NCBI GenBank assembly: GCA_007128555.1
Contig: SKXF01000013.1
Coordinates: 1-7,466, forward strand
Length of the DNA stretch: 7,466 nucleotides
Direction: 5' to 3'
Origin: Clostridia bacterium
Lineage (GTDB): Bacteria; Bacillota_E; SLMV01; PUMD01
Below, piece by piece: positions 5,795-7,466 of the stretch (position 1 is its first letter; each line of letters starts with the position of its first letter). Below the pieces are notes generated by a model. The model was not told the origin of the DNA, ran no database searches, and worked only from the letters and a program-made list of their open reading frames with translations. Both the position numbers and the translations under genes were made by a program.

Positions 5795-5966
5795 CTCGCC
5801 AACCTCTCTCGTATTAGCTGTGCTGCAGAAACACGACTGGTAATGGCCAATCCGTATTCTGATGCCCCCGCCATTTCCCGGAGCACCATGCTTCTAGGAT
5901 TTCTTCTGAGTTCCGCTCCCCCAGTGGTTCATCAATGGACACCTGTCGGTGGGCAGCTCTCAGAGG

Positions 5967-7466
5967 CTATATCCCCCTCCTCAAGACCTGTCGTTCCGTC
6001 GTTGCAATGGCATAGGGCTGCTTTCTGTCCTTGCTCAGCAATATGGTCGCCGTCATCCATACGTCCACCGTCTCGCCGTCCTTTGTGAGGCGCTCGGTTC
6101 TGAAAGGCTCCAGTTTCTCGTTCTCGGCGAGCCTCTTGATCATGTCCAGGGCTTCGCTGCGTTTGCCTTCGGGTACGGTGCTGCGGATGTTCATCTGCAG
6201 AGCCTCTTCCTCCGTCCACCCGTAGACTCTCTCTGCTTCTGGGTTCCAGGCCAGGATCTGCCCCTGCAGGTCATGTACCGTGACCGCATCATTGGAATCA
6301 CGGACCACGATGGCCAGTCGGCTCATCCCCTGCTGCAGGCGCTTCATCTCCGTGATGTCAATGAAGTTGATCACGGCGCCCTCAATCACACCCTCCGTGG
6401 TGCGGTAGGGAAGGATCCGCATCAGGTGCCACTGCCCTTCCTTCGTCCGCACCTCGACCTCCTGCGGCACCAGGGTATCCAGGACCCCCTGCACATCTTC
6501 CTCCAGCCGGTCGTAACCGACCAGGTTGGAGGCAACGTGGCCGATCGGTCGACCCACATCGGCCTGGATGAGGTTGATCACCTTTGCGGCGGCAGGGGTG
6601 AAGCGCTCGATGCGGAGGTGGGGATCGGTGAATACGATGCCCACGCCCGTCCCAGCCAGCATGTTGTTCATGTCATCGTTTGACCGCGACAGGCTTTCGA
6701 CCTTCTGTTGCAGCTCCGAATTGACCGTGACCAGCTCTTCATTGACCGACTGAAGTTCCTCACGGGATGTCTCCAGTTCCTCGTTGGTGGACTGGTGTTC
6801 CTCGCTAGTGGATTGCAACTCCTCGTTGGAGGATTCCATCTCCTCGATCACGCTCTGGAGATACTGTTCCTTGGCCCGGAGCTCTCGCTCCAGCGTGACG
6901 AATCGCCCATCGGCGTCTGTTTCGACCGCGGCTGCCATCTCATCCCTCGCGAGGGCAGGATCCTCCTCGGGGTCGTCAGCCCTGTACGCGACCGCAACCT
7001 CCTCGAATACGACCAATAGCAGGTCTTCGCCATGGGAAGGGGAATCCCATGCAAAGGGACCCACCGTGAGGTCGCAGGTGGTGTTCATCCCGTTCCCCTC
7101 AACCTGCAAACCCCGGCTCTGCACGCGTTTCTTCTGGGAGGCGGCCTTCCGGATGGCTGCCGCCAACTCCAGGGTCAACCCCTCCCGGGCCATCTGAACA
7201 ATGTTCAGGTTGCTCTCCCCCGGTGCCGGTTCCAGGTATTTCCCCGTGCGGCCGTGAATATAGATAATCTCTCCCCGGCTGTCGATCACCGCGCCTGCCG
7301 GGGCATACCGTTCCAGCAGGACGCGCTCAACGGCTTGGCCAATCTTGAGGCTCGGATGTCTCGGCCGTACGACAGGACGAACCCGTGAGGACGGTGCCTG
7401 GAAAAATGGCAGGATGTTTCTCGGAGATGGAGACGCGATCTCCCCCCTGGTCCGGTAGATCTTCCA
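5967..7466 (-). CDS. CheB/CheR-PAS fusion protein, C-terminal part (5' end beyond window)
   Basis: The frame is open to the right edge and ends at TAG 5967-5969, giving 499 residues of a larger protein. The visible start, WKIYRTRG, matches the end of a CheR-type methyltransferase domain, so CheB methylesterase and most of CheR should lie outside. Then, in visible numbering, come a degenerate PAS fold (about 48-160, with LLERYAPAGAVIDSRG and YIHGRTGKYLEPAPGE), a long coiled coil (about 192-262) of S-x-N-E-E-L-x heptads typical of these fusions, PAS (about 270-372, ending INFIDITEMKRL) and a last PAS (about 384-494, NDAVTVHDLQGQILAWNP to IATTER). It then stops without a kinase module. Such proteins join chemotaxis-type methylation and demethylation domains to PAS sensing. 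The hybrid kinase follows on the same strand after 172 bases and is the obvious partner. CheB/CheR identity rests on the linker and coiled-coil signature, since the catalytic domains are not seen. Confidence 0.85.
   Translation of the reverse strand, partial: WKIYRTRGEIASPSPRNILPFFQAPSSRVRPVVRPRHPSLKIGQAVERVLLERYAPAGAVIDSRGEIIYIHGRTGKYLEPAPGESNLNIVQMAREGLTLELAAAIRKAASQKKRVQSRGLQVEGNGMNTTCDLTVGPFAWDSPSHGEDLLLVVFEEVAVAYRADDPEEDPALARDEMAAAVETDADGRFVTLERELRAKEQYLQSVIEEMESSNEELQSTSEEHQSTNEELETSREELQSVNEELVTVNSELQQKVESLSRSNDDMNNMLAGTGVGIVFTDPHLRIERFTPAAAKVINLIQADVGRPIGHVASNLVGYDRLEEDVQGVLDTLVPQEVEVRTKEGQWHLMRILPYRTTEGVIEGAVINFIDITEMKRLQQGMSRLAIVVRDSNDAVTVHDLQGQILAWNPEAERVYGWTEEEALQMNIRSTVPEGKRSEALDMIKRLAENEKLEPFRTERLTKDGETVDVWMTATILLSKDRKQPYAIATTERQVLRRGI
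6732..6836 (-). repeat. in-frame 21-bp tandem repeats encoding coiled-coil heptads
   Basis: Five successive 21-bp units (6732-6752, 6753-6773, 6774-6794, 6795-6815, 6816-6836) share a core such as TTCCTCGTTGGTGGA on the + strand. On the coding strand each encodes one seven-residue step of the S-x-N-E-E-L-x type. The last three units are the most alike at DNA level. The repeat forms the core of the coiled coil linking the degenerate PAS fold to the later PAS domains. Confidence 0.7.

Noticed and set aside
5815..5966. About 50 further open codons in frame after the TAG of the CheB/CheR-PAS gene
   Set aside because: The translated sequence has no domain character, the PAS domain is already complete before the stop, and such a run is expected by chance in GC-rich DNA.

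Overview
The window is GC-rich bacterial DNA with short intergenic gaps, Shine-Dalgarno-led genes and normal TGA/TAG stops. A cytoplasmic PAS hybrid histidine kinase next to a CheB/CheR-PAS fusion, together with an MgtC-like membrane protein and an amphi-Trp protein, fits an environmental Gram-negative (for example a deltaproteobacterium-like or related lineage). This placement is inference; nothing here fixes the taxon.

Layout. Bases 1-92 hold the last codons of an unidentified + strand gene, followed by a hairpin at 100-132. Bases 141-682 (- strand) hold a small multi-spanning membrane protein whose reading frame breaks at a run of four G (362-365). A divergent upstream region leads into an intact PLP-dependent threonine/serine dehydratase (916-1893, +). 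Next is an MgtC/SapB-type membrane protein fused to a C-terminal ACT domain (2026-2718, +), cut by an in-frame TGA at 2350-2352. Bases 2719-3137 carry no convincing gene but hold a near-perfect palindrome and a 17-nt direct repeat. A small amphi-Trp domain protein follows (3138-3407, +), then a strong hairpin (3440-3476) that separates it from the convergent - strand block.

The second half is a - strand signalling block. It reads from the window's right edge: the C-terminal part of a CheB/CheR-PAS fusion protein (7466-5967), then a 172-bp gap, then a 734-residue PAS-PAS-HisKA-HATPase-REC hybrid kinase (5794-3590). The two probably work in one sensory pathway, in which the kinase and its attached receiver form a phosphorelay. 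No separate output protein or phosphotransfer protein is visible here.

The most notable observations are two genes broken by single-base differences within 2.7 kb (a nonsense TGA where the MgtC family normally has Gly, and a one-base frame slip at a G run), the MgtC-ACT fusion itself, and the unexplained palindrome and repeats in 2719-3137. I did not find a convincing previously undescribed multi-gene system; most content belongs to recognisable families.
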